Shown here piece after piece: positions 28,923-36,835 of a DNA stretch of 64,000 nucleotides. The first letter of the stretch is position 1, and every line of letters starts with the position of its first letter. The notes under the pieces were generated by a model. It made no database searches. It was given only the letters and a program-made list of their open reading frames with translations, and had not been told where the DNA came from. The position numbers were made by a program, and so were the translations under genes. The stretch is from Dokdonella sp. Lineage in GTDB: Bacteria; Pseudomonadota; Gammaproteobacteria; Xanthomonadales; Rhodanobacteraceae. Location of the stretch: assembly GCF_019634815.1 (NCBI RefSeq), contig NZ_JAHCAP010000005.1, forward strand, positions 95,698 to 159,697. The letters run 5' to 3'.

Positions 28923-29477
28923 ATGGCTTCGCCCACCGATCCCATCCACCTCCGTCTGGAACAGCTGCTCGCCGCCTTTGGCACGCGCGTCAAGGTGCTG
29001 CTGTCGGGCTATGGGCTGGACAAGCACGGCATCGACCCCGCTGACGTCGAGCAGGAGGTCCGCATCCGGCTCTGGCATGCCCTCGAGCGTGACCGGTCCG
29101 GGGCCTTTCATGCGTCTTATGTGCAGAGGGTTGTTGCGAGCACCGTGATCGATGCGCTGCGACGGGCCCAGGTTCGGGCGGCAGAGCCGCTTCCGGACGA
29201 GGACGATGAAGCGGTCGGGCTGGAAACGACGCAGATCGCCCCTGATCGCCGGGCCGGCGATTTGGAGCGGATGCAGGGCCTCAAGCGTTGTCTGGATGGA
29301 ATTCCGGAGCGCCGCAGGTTGCCGATCGCCTTGCACCTGCAGGGTTTCTCGCTGCAGGAAATTGCCGATCTGGCCGATATTCCTTCGGCCGAAGCGGCGA
29401 GGAAATTGGTCTCCCGCGGGCTTGAGGAGCTCAAGCAGCGTTTGCGGGATCTGGGACTGGGTGAATTCGAAGATTGA
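28923..29477 (+). CDS. ECF-type RNA polymerase sigma factor
   Basis: A 184-residue extracytoplasmic-function sigma factor. Region 2 appears as DPADVEQEVRIRLWHALER followed by ASTVIDALRRAQ, which contacts the -10 element. Region 4 is ALHLQGFSLQEIADLADIP followed by AARKLVSRGLEELKQRL, a helix-turn-helix for the -35 element. The ATG at 28923 follows a T/C-rich leader with no strong ribosome site. Four bases after its stop begins a putative membrane anti-sigma gene, the standard arrangement. The regulon is unknown, and no self-promoter was recognised. Confidence 0.9.
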   Translation: MASPTDPIHLRLEQLLAAFGTRVKVLLSGYGLDKHGIDPADVEQEVRIRLWHALERDRSGAFHASYVQRVVASTVIDALRRAQVRAAEPLPDEDDEAVGLETTQIAPDRRAGDLERMQGLKRCLDGIPERRRLPIALHLQGFSLQEIADLADIPSAEAARKLVSRGLEELKQRLRDLGLGEFED

Positions 29478-29481
29478 TGCC

Positions 29482-30018
29482 ATGAACAAGCCATCTCTTT
29501 CAAGCCTGTATCGTCGCCTGACCGCGCGCAACGAGTCAGTCGAGGTCGACGCCGCCGCGCTGACCGCCACGCTCGCGCGCCAGCCGGTCGCAGCGGAGAA
29601 GCGCGCTGCGGCGATCGATGCCTTGTCCGAATCGGCAGCGCATGCCGATCTCGCGCGCATGCTGACGGCATTGCAGGGAGATTCCGCGCTGCTCGCCGAG
29701 CAGGTGCAGGTCGTGCGTCGCGGCGCGCTGGTCCATGCGCGCGTCGGCACACCGCGCCGCCACGGTCATTCGATGCGCTTGCGTTGGGCTACGTCGCTCG
29801 CCGCGGGCGTCGTGCTGGCGGTTGCCGCGGTATCGATCCATGAGCGCGATCTTGCCGCAGGCTCATCGAGTTCGAGCGCACCGGTGGCGACGCACGTATC
29901 GCCTGGCGTTGCGTTGGGCGATTCGATTTTCAGGTCGGGCTATGACGGTCCCGCGAGTGCGGCCGATCCGCAGTCCGACCGGGTGTTTCGCAGCAACTTT
30001 TCGGAAGGCGGCAGCTGA
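29482..30018 (+). CDS. Putative membrane anti-sigma factor with two C-terminal FRS-type motifs
   Basis: A 178-residue protein directly after an ECF sigma gene. Residues 1-95 are charged and helical, presumably cytoplasmic and sigma-binding; no zinc-binding H-x-x-x-C-x-x-C motif is present. One membrane helix spans about 101-119 (RWATSLAAGVVLAVAAVSI). The 60-residue outside tail is Ser-rich and carries SIFRSGYDG (148-156) and RVFRSNFSEG (167-176), two copies of a motif also found in other exported proteins of this window. Anti-sigma activity is inferred from position and topology only. ATG 29482 follows the sigma stop by four bases. Confidence 0.75.
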   Translation: MNKPSLSSLYRRLTARNESVEVDAAALTATLARQPVAAEKRAAAIDALSESAAHADLARMLTALQGDSALLAEQVQVVRRGALVHARVGTPRRHGHSMRLRWATSLAAGVVLAVAAVSIHERDLAAGSSSSSAPVATHVSPGVALGDSIFRSGYDGPASAADPQSDRVFRSNFSEGGS

Positions 30019-30142
30019 GTCCGCAATCAGTCGAGAAATTGCCAGCGCCCGCCCGCCGCGGACGTCTTGCTGTCGGATTTTGTGTAGGATGGGCGTGACC
30101 TGATTCACGTTGCGCAGGGATTTCCGGGGGAGGAGCCGCGCC

Positions 30143-31300
30143 GTGCCGTCCTACAGCGAGCAGTTCACGACGGGCCAGTTGATTTTCGCCGAAGGTGATG
30201 CGCCGACCGGCGCTTTCCTGATCGAGTCGGGCCACATCGAAATCAGCACCGTGCAATTTGGCGAGCGGCGCGTGTTGGGTGAGCTCGGGCCTGGCATGCT
30301 GCTCGGCGAGATGGCGGTGATCGATGACTCCTCGCGCACCGCGACTGCCCGCGCGCTCACCGATTGTCAATTGACGCGCATCGACGCCGGTCAGTTCGCC
30401 GAACGCCTGGCGACTGCTGATCCGGTGGTGCGCGCCCTGCTGTTGAGCCAGCTCAGCCGCTATCGTTCGGCATTGGCCAAGCTCACCGGTGGCTGTGATC
30501 CAGGCGCCGAAGTGGGCTTGCCGGGCGATGGCGATTTGCGCGCGATCGACAAGATCCGGCTCGAAAGCGAGTTGCGTGCGGCCTTGGAGCGCAAGGAACT
30601 CGAGGTGCGCCTGCAGCCGATCGAGGAAATCGAGAGCGGCACGATTGCGGGCTATGAGGCGCTGATCCGCTGGCGCCATCCGCAGCGCGGCGATGTCTCG
30701 CCTGCCGAATTCATCCGCCTTGCCGAAGAGACCTCGCTGATCGTGCCGATTGGCGACTACATGCTGGAGCAGGTCTGCGACGTGCTGGTCAAATTGCGCG
30801 ATCGCGGGCGCAAGCCACTGCCCTTCATTGCCCTCAACGTGTCGGCACGACAACTCGACGATCCGGATCTGGTGGACCGCATCATCGGCAAGGTGCGGGC
30901 GCGCAACCTTCCCCCGAGTCGTCTCAAGATCGAAATCACCGAAAGCCTCGTCCTCGATCAGGCGCGCATCGCGCCGCTGCTTGAACGCTGCCATGCGGTC
31001 GGCATGCCGGTGGCGTTGGATGATTTCGGTACCGGCTTCTCCAACCTCGGGCCACTGCTGACGCTCGATTTCGATCAGATCAAACTCGATGCCAGTTTTG
31101 TGCGGGCGTTGGATCGCCCGCGTGGCGTGGCCGTGGTCGGCACCGTGGTGGCGATGGCACGAGCGCTCGACAGCGACCTCGTCGCCGAAGGCGTGGAGAC
31201 GCGCGAGCAGCGCGAGACCCTGCACCGGCTCGGCTGCCGCTATGCGCAGGGCTGGCTGGTGGGGCGTCCGCAATTGCTCGATCAGATCCTGAACGGCTGA
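30143..31300 (+). CDS. Cyclic nucleotide-binding/EAL domain c-di-GMP phosphodiesterase
   Basis: A 385-residue cytoplasmic protein. Residues 5-110 form a cyclic nucleotide-binding fold (GQLIFAEGDAPTGAFLIESG, LGELGPGMLLGEMAVID, SSRTATARAL). The EAL domain (about 135-380) has the catalytic signatures YEALIRW, ALNVSARQL, EITES, ALDDFGTGFSNL, LDASFVR and VAEGVET, so it is expected to hydrolyse c-di-GMP. There is no GGDEF domain. Ligand binding at the N-terminus (cAMP, c-di-GMP or other) presumably tunes activity. GTG 30143 is chosen because GGAGGAG stands eight bases upstream; an earlier TTG has no ribosome site. Confidence 0.92.
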   Translation: MPSYSEQFTTGQLIFAEGDAPTGAFLIESGHIEISTVQFGERRVLGELGPGMLLGEMAVIDDSSRTATARALTDCQLTRIDAGQFAERLATADPVVRALLLSQLSRYRSALAKLTGGCDPGAEVGLPGDGDLRAIDKIRLESELRAALERKELEVRLQPIEEIESGTIAGYEALIRWRHPQRGDVSPAEFIRLAEETSLIVPIGDYMLEQVCDVLVKLRDRGRKPLPFIALNVSARQLDDPDLVDRIIGKVRARNLPPSRLKIEITESLVLDQARIAPLLERCHAVGMPVALDDFGTGFSNLGPLLTLDFDQIKLDASFVRALDRPRGVAVVGTVVAMARALDSDLVAEGVETREQRETLHRLGCRYAQGWLVGRPQLLDQILNG

Positions 31301-31387
31301 AGGCGCCAAGAAACCTTCGCCTTCGCCCGTGGTCGGAAGGGCCGCCGCACGCTCGTGCGATCATTCGCCCTTTCCCGGAAACCGTTG

Positions 31388-32374
31388 ATGGACATGCCAC
31401 AAACCACAACCGCCGCAGCGGCCTTCGCCGCGCTGCGCGAAGACCTCGGCCAATGCATCATCGGCCAGGAAGCCCTGATCGATCGCCTGTTGATTGCCCT
31501 GCTCGCCGACGGCCACCTGTTGGTCGAAGGGGCGCCGGGCCTGGCCAAGACCACGGCGATCAAGGAACTCGCCGCCCGCATCGAGGCGGATTTCCACCGT
31601 GTGCAGTTCACGCCCGACCTGCTGCCAGCCGACCTCACCGGCACCGAGATCTATCGACCGCAGACCGGCAGCTTCGAATTCCAGCGCGGGCCGATCTTTC
31701 ACAACGTGATCCTCGCCGACGAGGTCAATCGCGCACCCGCCAAGGTGCAATCGGCCCTGCTCGAGGCGATGGGTGAACGGCAGGTCACGATCGGCCGCGA
31801 TACCTACGCCTTGCCCGATTTGTTTCTGGTGATGGCGACGCAGAATCCGATCGAGCAGGAAGGTACCTATCCCTTGCCCGAGGCGCAGCTCGATCGCTTC
31901 CTGCTGCATGTGCGTGTGGACTATCCCAAGGCAGCAGCCGAAGCGGCGATCCTCAAGTTCGCGCGCGAGCGCGCCCGCCATGCGCTCAGCCACACGGCCA
32001 AACCGGTGCAGCGCCTGACGCAGGCGCAGGTGTTCGCTGCGCGCAGTCAGGTGCTTGATCTGCACCTTGCGCCGCAACTCGAACAGTACCTGGTCGAGCT
32101 CGTGCTTGCCACGCGTGATCCCGCGAGTTTTGGTCCGGAACTGGCGCGCTACGTTGCCTTCGGCGCGAGCCCGCGCGGCACCATCGCGCTCGATCGCTGC
32201 GCGCGTGCGCATGCCTGGCTGCATGGGCGCGACTTTGTCACGCCCGAAGATGTTCACGCGATCGCTGCCGACGTGCTGCGTCATCGCGTCCTGATCAGCT
32301 ACGAAGCCGAGGCCGAAGGCATCGATGCCGATCAGGTGATCGCGCGACTGCTCGAGCGCGTGCCGCTGCCGTGA
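31388..32374 (+). CDS. MoxR-type AAA+ ATPase
   Basis: A 328-residue AAA+ ATPase that acts as a chaperone for vWA-domain partners. Walker A is GAPGLAKT, Walker B is VILADEVNRAP, and sensor 1 lies in LFLVMATQNPIEQEGTYPLPEAQ, the MoxR hallmark. It heads a row of overlapping genes (DUF58, DUF4381, BatA, BatB/C, BatD), the MoxR-Bat arrangement linked in other bacteria to envelope integrity and stress tolerance. The ATG at 31388 has GGAA upstream; a second ATG is two codons inside. Confidence 0.94.
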   Translation: MDMPQTTTAAAAFAALREDLGQCIIGQEALIDRLLIALLADGHLLVEGAPGLAKTTAIKELAARIEADFHRVQFTPDLLPADLTGTEIYRPQTGSFEFQRGPIFHNVILADEVNRAPAKVQSALLEAMGERQVTIGRDTYALPDLFLVMATQNPIEQEGTYPLPEAQLDRFLLHVRVDYPKAAAEAAILKFARERARHALSHTAKPVQRLTQAQVFAARSQVLDLHLAPQLEQYLVELVLATRDPASFGPELARYVAFGASPRGTIALDRCARAHAWLHGRDFVTPEDVHAIAADVLRHRVLISYEAEAEGIDADQVIARLLERVPLP

Positions 32375-32465
32375 GACAGGGCCTGCGACAATCCGCGTGC
32401 TCTTGCGGAGGCGTGCTGGCGATGGTCATGCGTGCCACGGACGTGCGTGTCATGGAGGCGCGGTG

Positions 32466-33410
32466 ATGATTCGCGACAAGCATCCCGGGTCGGGCGGGGG
32501 CGTGCACGTCGCGCTCGACGAACTGATCGCGCTGTCGGCAATGGCGCATGGCGCGGCGCTTGCGCGCGAACGCCGCACCGCTGCCCTGCGCTCGGGCACC
32601 AGCGTGTCGCGCTGGCGCGGCCGCGGCGTCGACTTTCGTGAGTCGCGCATCTACCAGCCCGGGGACGAAATCCGGCATATGGATTGGCGCGTGACCGCGC
32701 GCACCAACAAGCCACATACCAAATTGTTCGAGGAAGAACGCGAACAGGCGCTGTTGCTGGCGCTCGATTGCAATCCATCGATGCGGTTCGGCACACGCGC
32801 ACGCTTCAAGAGCGTGCAGGCCGCGCGTGCGGCAGCCTTGCTTGCCTGGATGGCCAGTCGTGCCGGTGATCGCGTTGGCGTGATCGGCTTCGGCGGGGGC
32901 GTGAACGGCGAGGTCAAACCTGCCGGTGGCCGGCGTGGCGTTCTGCGCGTGCTGCGCGCGATCCGCGACTGGGATCACGCGCCTGACAAGGGCAGCAACG
33001 ATGACTTGTCGCAGGCGCTTGCGCGCATGCGGCACGTGCTGCGGCCGGGCATGCGTCTGGTGCTGCTCACTGATGGATTCAGCGCGGATGCACCCGCGGT
33101 CTTGCCCCTGCCGCAATTGGCTGCGCGCCACGAAATTGCCGTGGTCCTGCTGCGAGACGCACTCGAACTGCACGCGCCGCCGCCGGGGCGTTACGCCGTG
33201 CATCTTGGCGCGACACGCCGCATCGTCGACTTCGCCGATCCGCGCGTGCGTGATGCCTGGGTTGCGCGGTTTTCACAATCACGCACGCGCCTGCTCGATG
33301 AATGCCGCCGACTCGGCATCCGCGTGGTCGAGCTCGACACCGATGCCGATTTGCGCCAGGCGCTGATGCCGCTGCTGGCGCGTTCGCGGTCATCGAAGGT
33401 GGTGGCATGA
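32466..33410 (+). CDS. DUF58 (vWA-like) protein of the MoxR-Bat operon
   Basis: A 314-residue soluble protein with the DUF58 hallmark VDFRESRIYQPGDEIRHMDWR followed by T-A-R-T-N-K-P and a vWA-like C-terminal half (ALDCNPSMRFG in place of D-x-S-x-S, and VLLTDGF). The family's usual partner is the MoxR ATPase upstream. ATG 32466 is chosen because GGAGG stands seven bases before it; a GTG one codon earlier is too close. The 91-base gap from moxR holds nothing recognisable. The end overlaps the next gene by four bases. Confidence 0.9.
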   Translation: MIRDKHPGSGGGVHVALDELIALSAMAHGAALARERRTAALRSGTSVSRWRGRGVDFRESRIYQPGDEIRHMDWRVTARTNKPHTKLFEEEREQALLLALDCNPSMRFGTRARFKSVQAARAAALLAWMASRAGDRVGVIGFGGGVNGEVKPAGGRRGVLRVLRAIRDWDHAPDKGSNDDLSQALARMRHVLRPGMRLVLLTDGFSADAPAVLPLPQLAARHEIAVVLLRDALELHAPPPGRYAVHLGATRRIVDFADPRVRDAWVARFSQSRTRLLDECRRLGIRVVELDTDADLRQALMPLLARSRSSKVVA

Positions 33411-33934
33411 GCGCGCTCCCTGCTGCTGCGGCGCCCGCTGCGGCCTTGCCGCTGCATGACATCCATCTGCCGGCCGCACCCGGATGGTGGCCGCCGGCTC
33501 CGGGTTGGTGGCTGCTCGCGACGATCATCGGGGTTGTCGCCGGCCTGGCCATGCGTTGGCTCTGGCGACGCTGGCGCTTGCACCGCTGGCACGCACGCGT
33601 GCGTGATGCGCTTGATCGCATTGCCGCCAGCCATGCAAGCCGTCCCGATCCGGTTCGCGTCGCAGCCGAGGTCTCGCAGTTGCTGCGGCGAGCGTGCCTG
33701 TCGCTCGATCCGGCAGCCGCTGCCCTCAAGGGGGAGGCGTGGCTCGATTTCCTCGATGCGCGCCTGGACCCCGAACCGGTCGGCGCGGCACCGTTCCGCG
33801 AGGGGGCGGGACGCGCCTTGCTCGAGCTGCCGTATCGGCGCGAGGCGATCGACGATTGCAGCGCGCAGGCACTGCTCGCCTTGACGCGGCAGTGGCTCGA
33901 CACCGCACTGCGCAAGGGGCCGCGTCATGTTTGA
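33407..33934 (+). CDS. DUF4381 membrane protein
   Basis: A 175-residue protein with the family's N-terminal motif LPLHDIHLPAAPGWWPPAPG followed by one membrane helix (about 33-52, WWLLATIIGVVAGLAMRWLW) and a cytoplasmic helical domain ending in W-L-D-x-x-L. It is a regular member of MoxR-Bat operons. The start overlaps the DUF58 gene (ATGA) and the end overlaps batA by eight bases. Confidence 0.88.
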   Translation: MSALPAAAAPAAALPLHDIHLPAAPGWWPPAPGWWLLATIIGVVAGLAMRWLWRRWRLHRWHARVRDALDRIAASHASRPDPVRVAAEVSQLLRRACLSLDPAAAALKGEAWLDFLDARLDPEPVGAAPFREGAGRALLELPYRREAIDDCSAQALLALTRQWLDTALRKGPRHV

Positions 33935-34931
33935 ATTTGCATGGCCTTGGCTGTTCGCGGCCCTGCCACTGCCCCTGCTGTCGGCCTGGTTGTTGCCGCG
34001 TGCACGTGATTGGGCCGGATCGATGCTGCATCTCCCGCACGCGGGAATGGCCCTGCCGATGCAGCATGATGCTTCGCCGGTGACTCCACTGCGGCGCTGG
34101 CTGGCCTTGTTGTCATGGGTGCTGCTGGTGTGTGCGGCGGCACGGCCGCAGTGGCTCGGTCCGCCCGAGGACGTGGCTCGTTCGGGACGCGACCTGCTGC
34201 TTGCAATCGATACCTCGGGCAGCATGAGCATCGAGGACATGCAATTGGGCGGCGCACCAGCGCAGCGCTTCGCGGCAATCCAGGCGATCGCCAGTGATTT
34301 CATCCACCGCCGCGAGGGTGACCGCGTCGGTCTCGTGCTGTTCGGTTCGCGCGCCTATCTGCTGGTGCCGCTCACCTTCGACCTCAAGACCGTCGGCCAG
34401 CAGCTGATGGAATCGACCATTGGTCTGGCTGGTCGTGAAACCGCGATCGGTGATGCGGTTGGTCTGGCCGTCAAGCGAATGCGTGACCGACCCGAGCAGC
34501 AGCGCGTGCTGATTCTGCTCACCGATGGCGTCAATACCGCGGGCGAGCTCTCGCCGCAAAAGGCGATTGAACTGGCTGAGGCGAACCATGTTCGCATCTA
34601 CACCATCGGTGTCGGCGCCGACGCGATGCGCGTGGACTCGCTGTTCGGCAGCCGTATGGTCAATCCGTCGGCCGATCTCGACGAGGCGATGCTCACGCAG
34701 ATGGCACAGACCACCGGCGGAAAGTATTTTCGAGCGCGCAACAGCGAAGAACTCGCCGACATCTATCGGCAGATCAACAAACTCGAGCCGATCGATGACA
34801 GCAAGGAAAGCCTGCGCCCGGTCGATGAGTTGTACTGGATGGCGCTGGCGGCGGCCCTGCTGGTCGCCGCTGGTGCATTTGCGGCGCCGCTTTGGCGCAT
34901 GCCGGTTCAGGGCAGGGCGGGCGCCGGATGA
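33927..34931 (+). CDS. BatA-like vWA domain membrane protein
   Basis: A 334-residue inner-membrane protein with two N-terminal helices (about 7-24 and 59-73) and one near the C-terminus, so the vWA domain lies between membrane anchors. The metal-ion-dependent adhesion site is complete: DTSGSMS at its start, a threonine in the GRETAIGDAVG loop, and LLTDGVNTAG. It should bind a divalent cation and a partner protein. Gene order and overlaps (8 bases before, 4 after) place it in the MoxR-Bat operon. Confidence 0.92.
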   Translation: MFEFAWPWLFAALPLPLLSAWLLPRARDWAGSMLHLPHAGMALPMQHDASPVTPLRRWLALLSWVLLVCAAARPQWLGPPEDVARSGRDLLLAIDTSGSMSIEDMQLGGAPAQRFAAIQAIASDFIHRREGDRVGLVLFGSRAYLLVPLTFDLKTVGQQLMESTIGLAGRETAIGDAVGLAVKRMRDRPEQQRVLILLTDGVNTAGELSPQKAIELAEANHVRIYTIGVGADAMRVDSLFGSRMVNPSADLDEAMLTQMAQTTGGKYFRARNSEELADIYRQINKLEPIDDSKESLRPVDELYWMALAAALLVAAGAFAAPLWRMPVQGRAGAG

Positions 34932-36835
34932 ATGCCTTGGCAAACCTGCATTTCCTGCGACCCTGGGCCCTGCTCGCATTGGCTGCGCTGCCCCTGTTGT
35001 GGCTGCTTGCGCGGCGCGTCGGCGCCGATGCCGGCGGCTGGCGCAACGCGGTCGACCCGCATCTGTTGCCTCATCTGATTGAACGCAGCGATGGCAACGG
35101 CGCACGCGCTGCGCGCTTGCTGGCGGCACTGGCGTGGACGCTGGCTTGCATCGCGCTTGCCGGCCCGGCCTGGGAGCGCGAGCCGATGCCATTGTTGCGC
35201 AACGAAGCGGCGCGCGTGTTTGCGCTGGAACTGGCGCCGAGCATGCTTGCACAGGATCTCAAGCCCAGTCGCCTCGAACGTGCCCGCTTCAAGCTCGACG
35301 ACCTGCTCGAACGCAGCCGTGATTACCAAAGCGCCCTGATCGGATACGCCGGCGAAGCCTTCGTTGCCGCACCGCTGACCGATGATGTCGGGACCGTGCG
35401 TCACCTGGTGGGCGCGCTCGATCCTTCGACCATGCCGGTGGCAGGCAATGCGACCGATCGCGCGATCGACAAGGCCGTTTCCCTGATGGAACAGGCCGGC
35501 GCGCATCATGGTCAGATCGTGCTGATCGCCGACTCCGCCAATGGTGCATCGCGTGCCGCTGCAAAACGCGCGCATGACAAGGGTTTCACGGTGTCGGTGC
35601 TCGGCGTGGGCACCGCAGCGGGCGCGCCGGTTCCGCTGGCACAAGGTGACTTCCTCAAGGATGCGGGCGGGAATGTCGTGCTCACCCGACTCGACGAGGC
35701 GGCCTTGCGCGAACTCGCGGCGGTGGGTGGCGGACATTACGCAACCCTCGCCGCCGGTCGCGGCGATCTCGATGCCTTGTTGCCGGACCAGGCCCGCGTT
35801 GATGTGGCCAAAACCGCCACAAGCGCTGGCAAGGCGATCGGTGAGCGCTGGCGCGATCGCGGCCCGTGGTTGCTGCTGCTGTTGCTGCCGCTGGCCTTGA
35901 TCGGCTTTCGGCGCGGCTGGTTGATGCTGCTGGTACTGGCCTTGTTTGCGCCACCGCCCAGCGCGCAGGCGGCGAGTCTGTCCGATCTGTGGCAGCGCCG
36001 CGATCAGCAGACCGCTGCGGCGCTCGCGCGTGGCGATGCCAAGGCTGCGGCGCAGCTCGCGCCGGATGCGGCATGGCGTGGTGGTGCTGCATATCGGGAA
36101 GGCGACTTTGCGCGGGCGGCCGACGAGTATGCGAAGGTCGACAGCGCCGATGGTGCCTACAACCGTGGCAATGCACTCGCGCAGAGCGGCCATCTCGAAG
36201 ATGCCCTGGCAGCCTATGATCAGGCGCTTGCGCGCGAGCCGGGCATGCCCGATGCGGTGGCCAATCGCAAGATCGTCGAGGATGCGCTCAAGAAGCAGCA
36301 ACAAAAGCAACAGCAACAACAACAACAGCAACAAAATCAGAATCAGCAGCAGGGCAAGAAGAGCCAGCAGGGACAGCAGGATCAACAGGGTCAGCAAGGC
36401 CAGCAGGATCAACAGGGCCAGCAGGATCAACAGGGCCAGCAGGATCAACAGGGCCAGCAGGATCAACAGGGCCAGCAGGATCAACAGGGCCAGCAGGATC
36501 AACAGGGCGAACAGAACCCGCGGGATCAGCAAGCCAAGCCATCGCAGCAGCAGTCACAACAGCACGAAGCGGGTGATCAGCAGGACGCAAAGGCGTCCGA
36601 ACAACAGCGCCAGGCGCTCGCAAATGCGGTCGATCAGGCGCTCGCCGCCAAGGATCAGCCGCAGTCTGCGCAACCGGCGGAGGCTCCCCGGCAACAGGAT
36701 CCTGCCGCGCGCGAGAAGCAGCAGGCGCTCGAACAATGGTTGCAGCGCGTACCCGACGATCCCGGTGGTCTGCTGCGGCGCAAGTTCATGCTCGAATACC
36801 AGCGCCGCCAGCAGGGCGGAGGAGATGGATCATGA
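34928..36835 (+). CDS. BatB/BatC-like fusion: vWA domain with degenerate metal site, TPR and Gln-rich repeats
   Basis: A 635-residue protein. The N-terminal half mirrors BatB: two membrane helices, a vWA-like domain, then two more helices around 315-350. The metal-binding D-x-S-x-S is replaced by [12 protein letters not shown], so cation binding is probably lost. The C-terminal half mirrors BatC: a TPR-like segment ([24 protein letters not shown]) facing the periplasm, then about 90 residues of Gln-rich sequence including a run of glutamines and six copies of the six-residue unit QQDQQG, and a final charged segment ending in the family W-L-x-x-V-P-D-D-P-x-G-L-L-R-R-K-F block. It overlaps batA and batD by four bases each. 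Confidence 0.9.
   Translation: MNALANLHFLRPWALLALAALPLLWLLARRVGADAGGWRNAVDPHLLPHLIERSDGNGARAARLLAALAWTLACIALAGPAWEREPMPLLRNEAARVFALELAPSMLAQDLKPSRLERARFKLDDLLERSRDYQSALIGYAGEAFVAAPLTDDVGTVRHLVGALDPSTMPVAGNATDRAIDKAVSLMEQAGAHHGQIVLIADSANGASRAAAKRAHDKGFTVSVLGVGTAAGAPVPLAQGDFLKDAGGNVVLTRLDEAALRELAAVGGGHYATLAAGRGDLDALLPDQARVDVAKTATSAGKAIGERWRDRGPWLLLLLLPLALIGFRRGWLMLLVLALFAPPPSAQAASLSDLWQRRDQQTAAALARGDAKAAAQLAPDAAWRGGAAYREGDFARAADEYAKVDSADGAYNRGNALAQSGHLEDALAAYDQALAREPGMPDAVANRKIVEDALKKQQQKQQQQQQQQQNQNQQQGKKSQQGQQDQQGQQGQQDQQGQQDQQGQQDQQGQQDQQGQQDQQGQQDQQGEQNPRDQQAKPSQQQSQQHEAGDQQDAKASEQQRQALANAVDQALAAKDQPQSAQPAEAPRQQDPAAREKQQALEQWLQRVPDDPGGLLRRKFMLEYQRRQQGGGDGS
36401..36508 (+). repeat. Tandem repeat, 18 bp x 6, within the batB/C gene
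   Basis: Six identical copies of CAGCAGGATCAACAGGGC run head to tail; imperfect copies extend to about 36365. Each unit codes for QQDQQG. Perfect identity suggests recent slippage, so copy number may vary between strains without changing the frame. Confidence 0.95.

Noticed and set aside
36365..36508. CRISPR-like array
   Set aside because: The 18-bp units are contiguous without spacers and keep the reading frame; it is a coding tandem repeat.
34907..36532. Long minus-strand frame (541 codons) rich in Leu/Ile repeats
   Set aside because: It is the antisense image of the Gln-repeat region and vWA domain of the batB/C gene; the plus-strand gene has clear family features and operon overlaps.
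36736..36831. Earlier start for batD
   Set aside because: The upstream frame overlaps the batB/C gene deeply and lacks a signal peptide; ATG 36832 opens a good signal peptide with an ATGA overlap.
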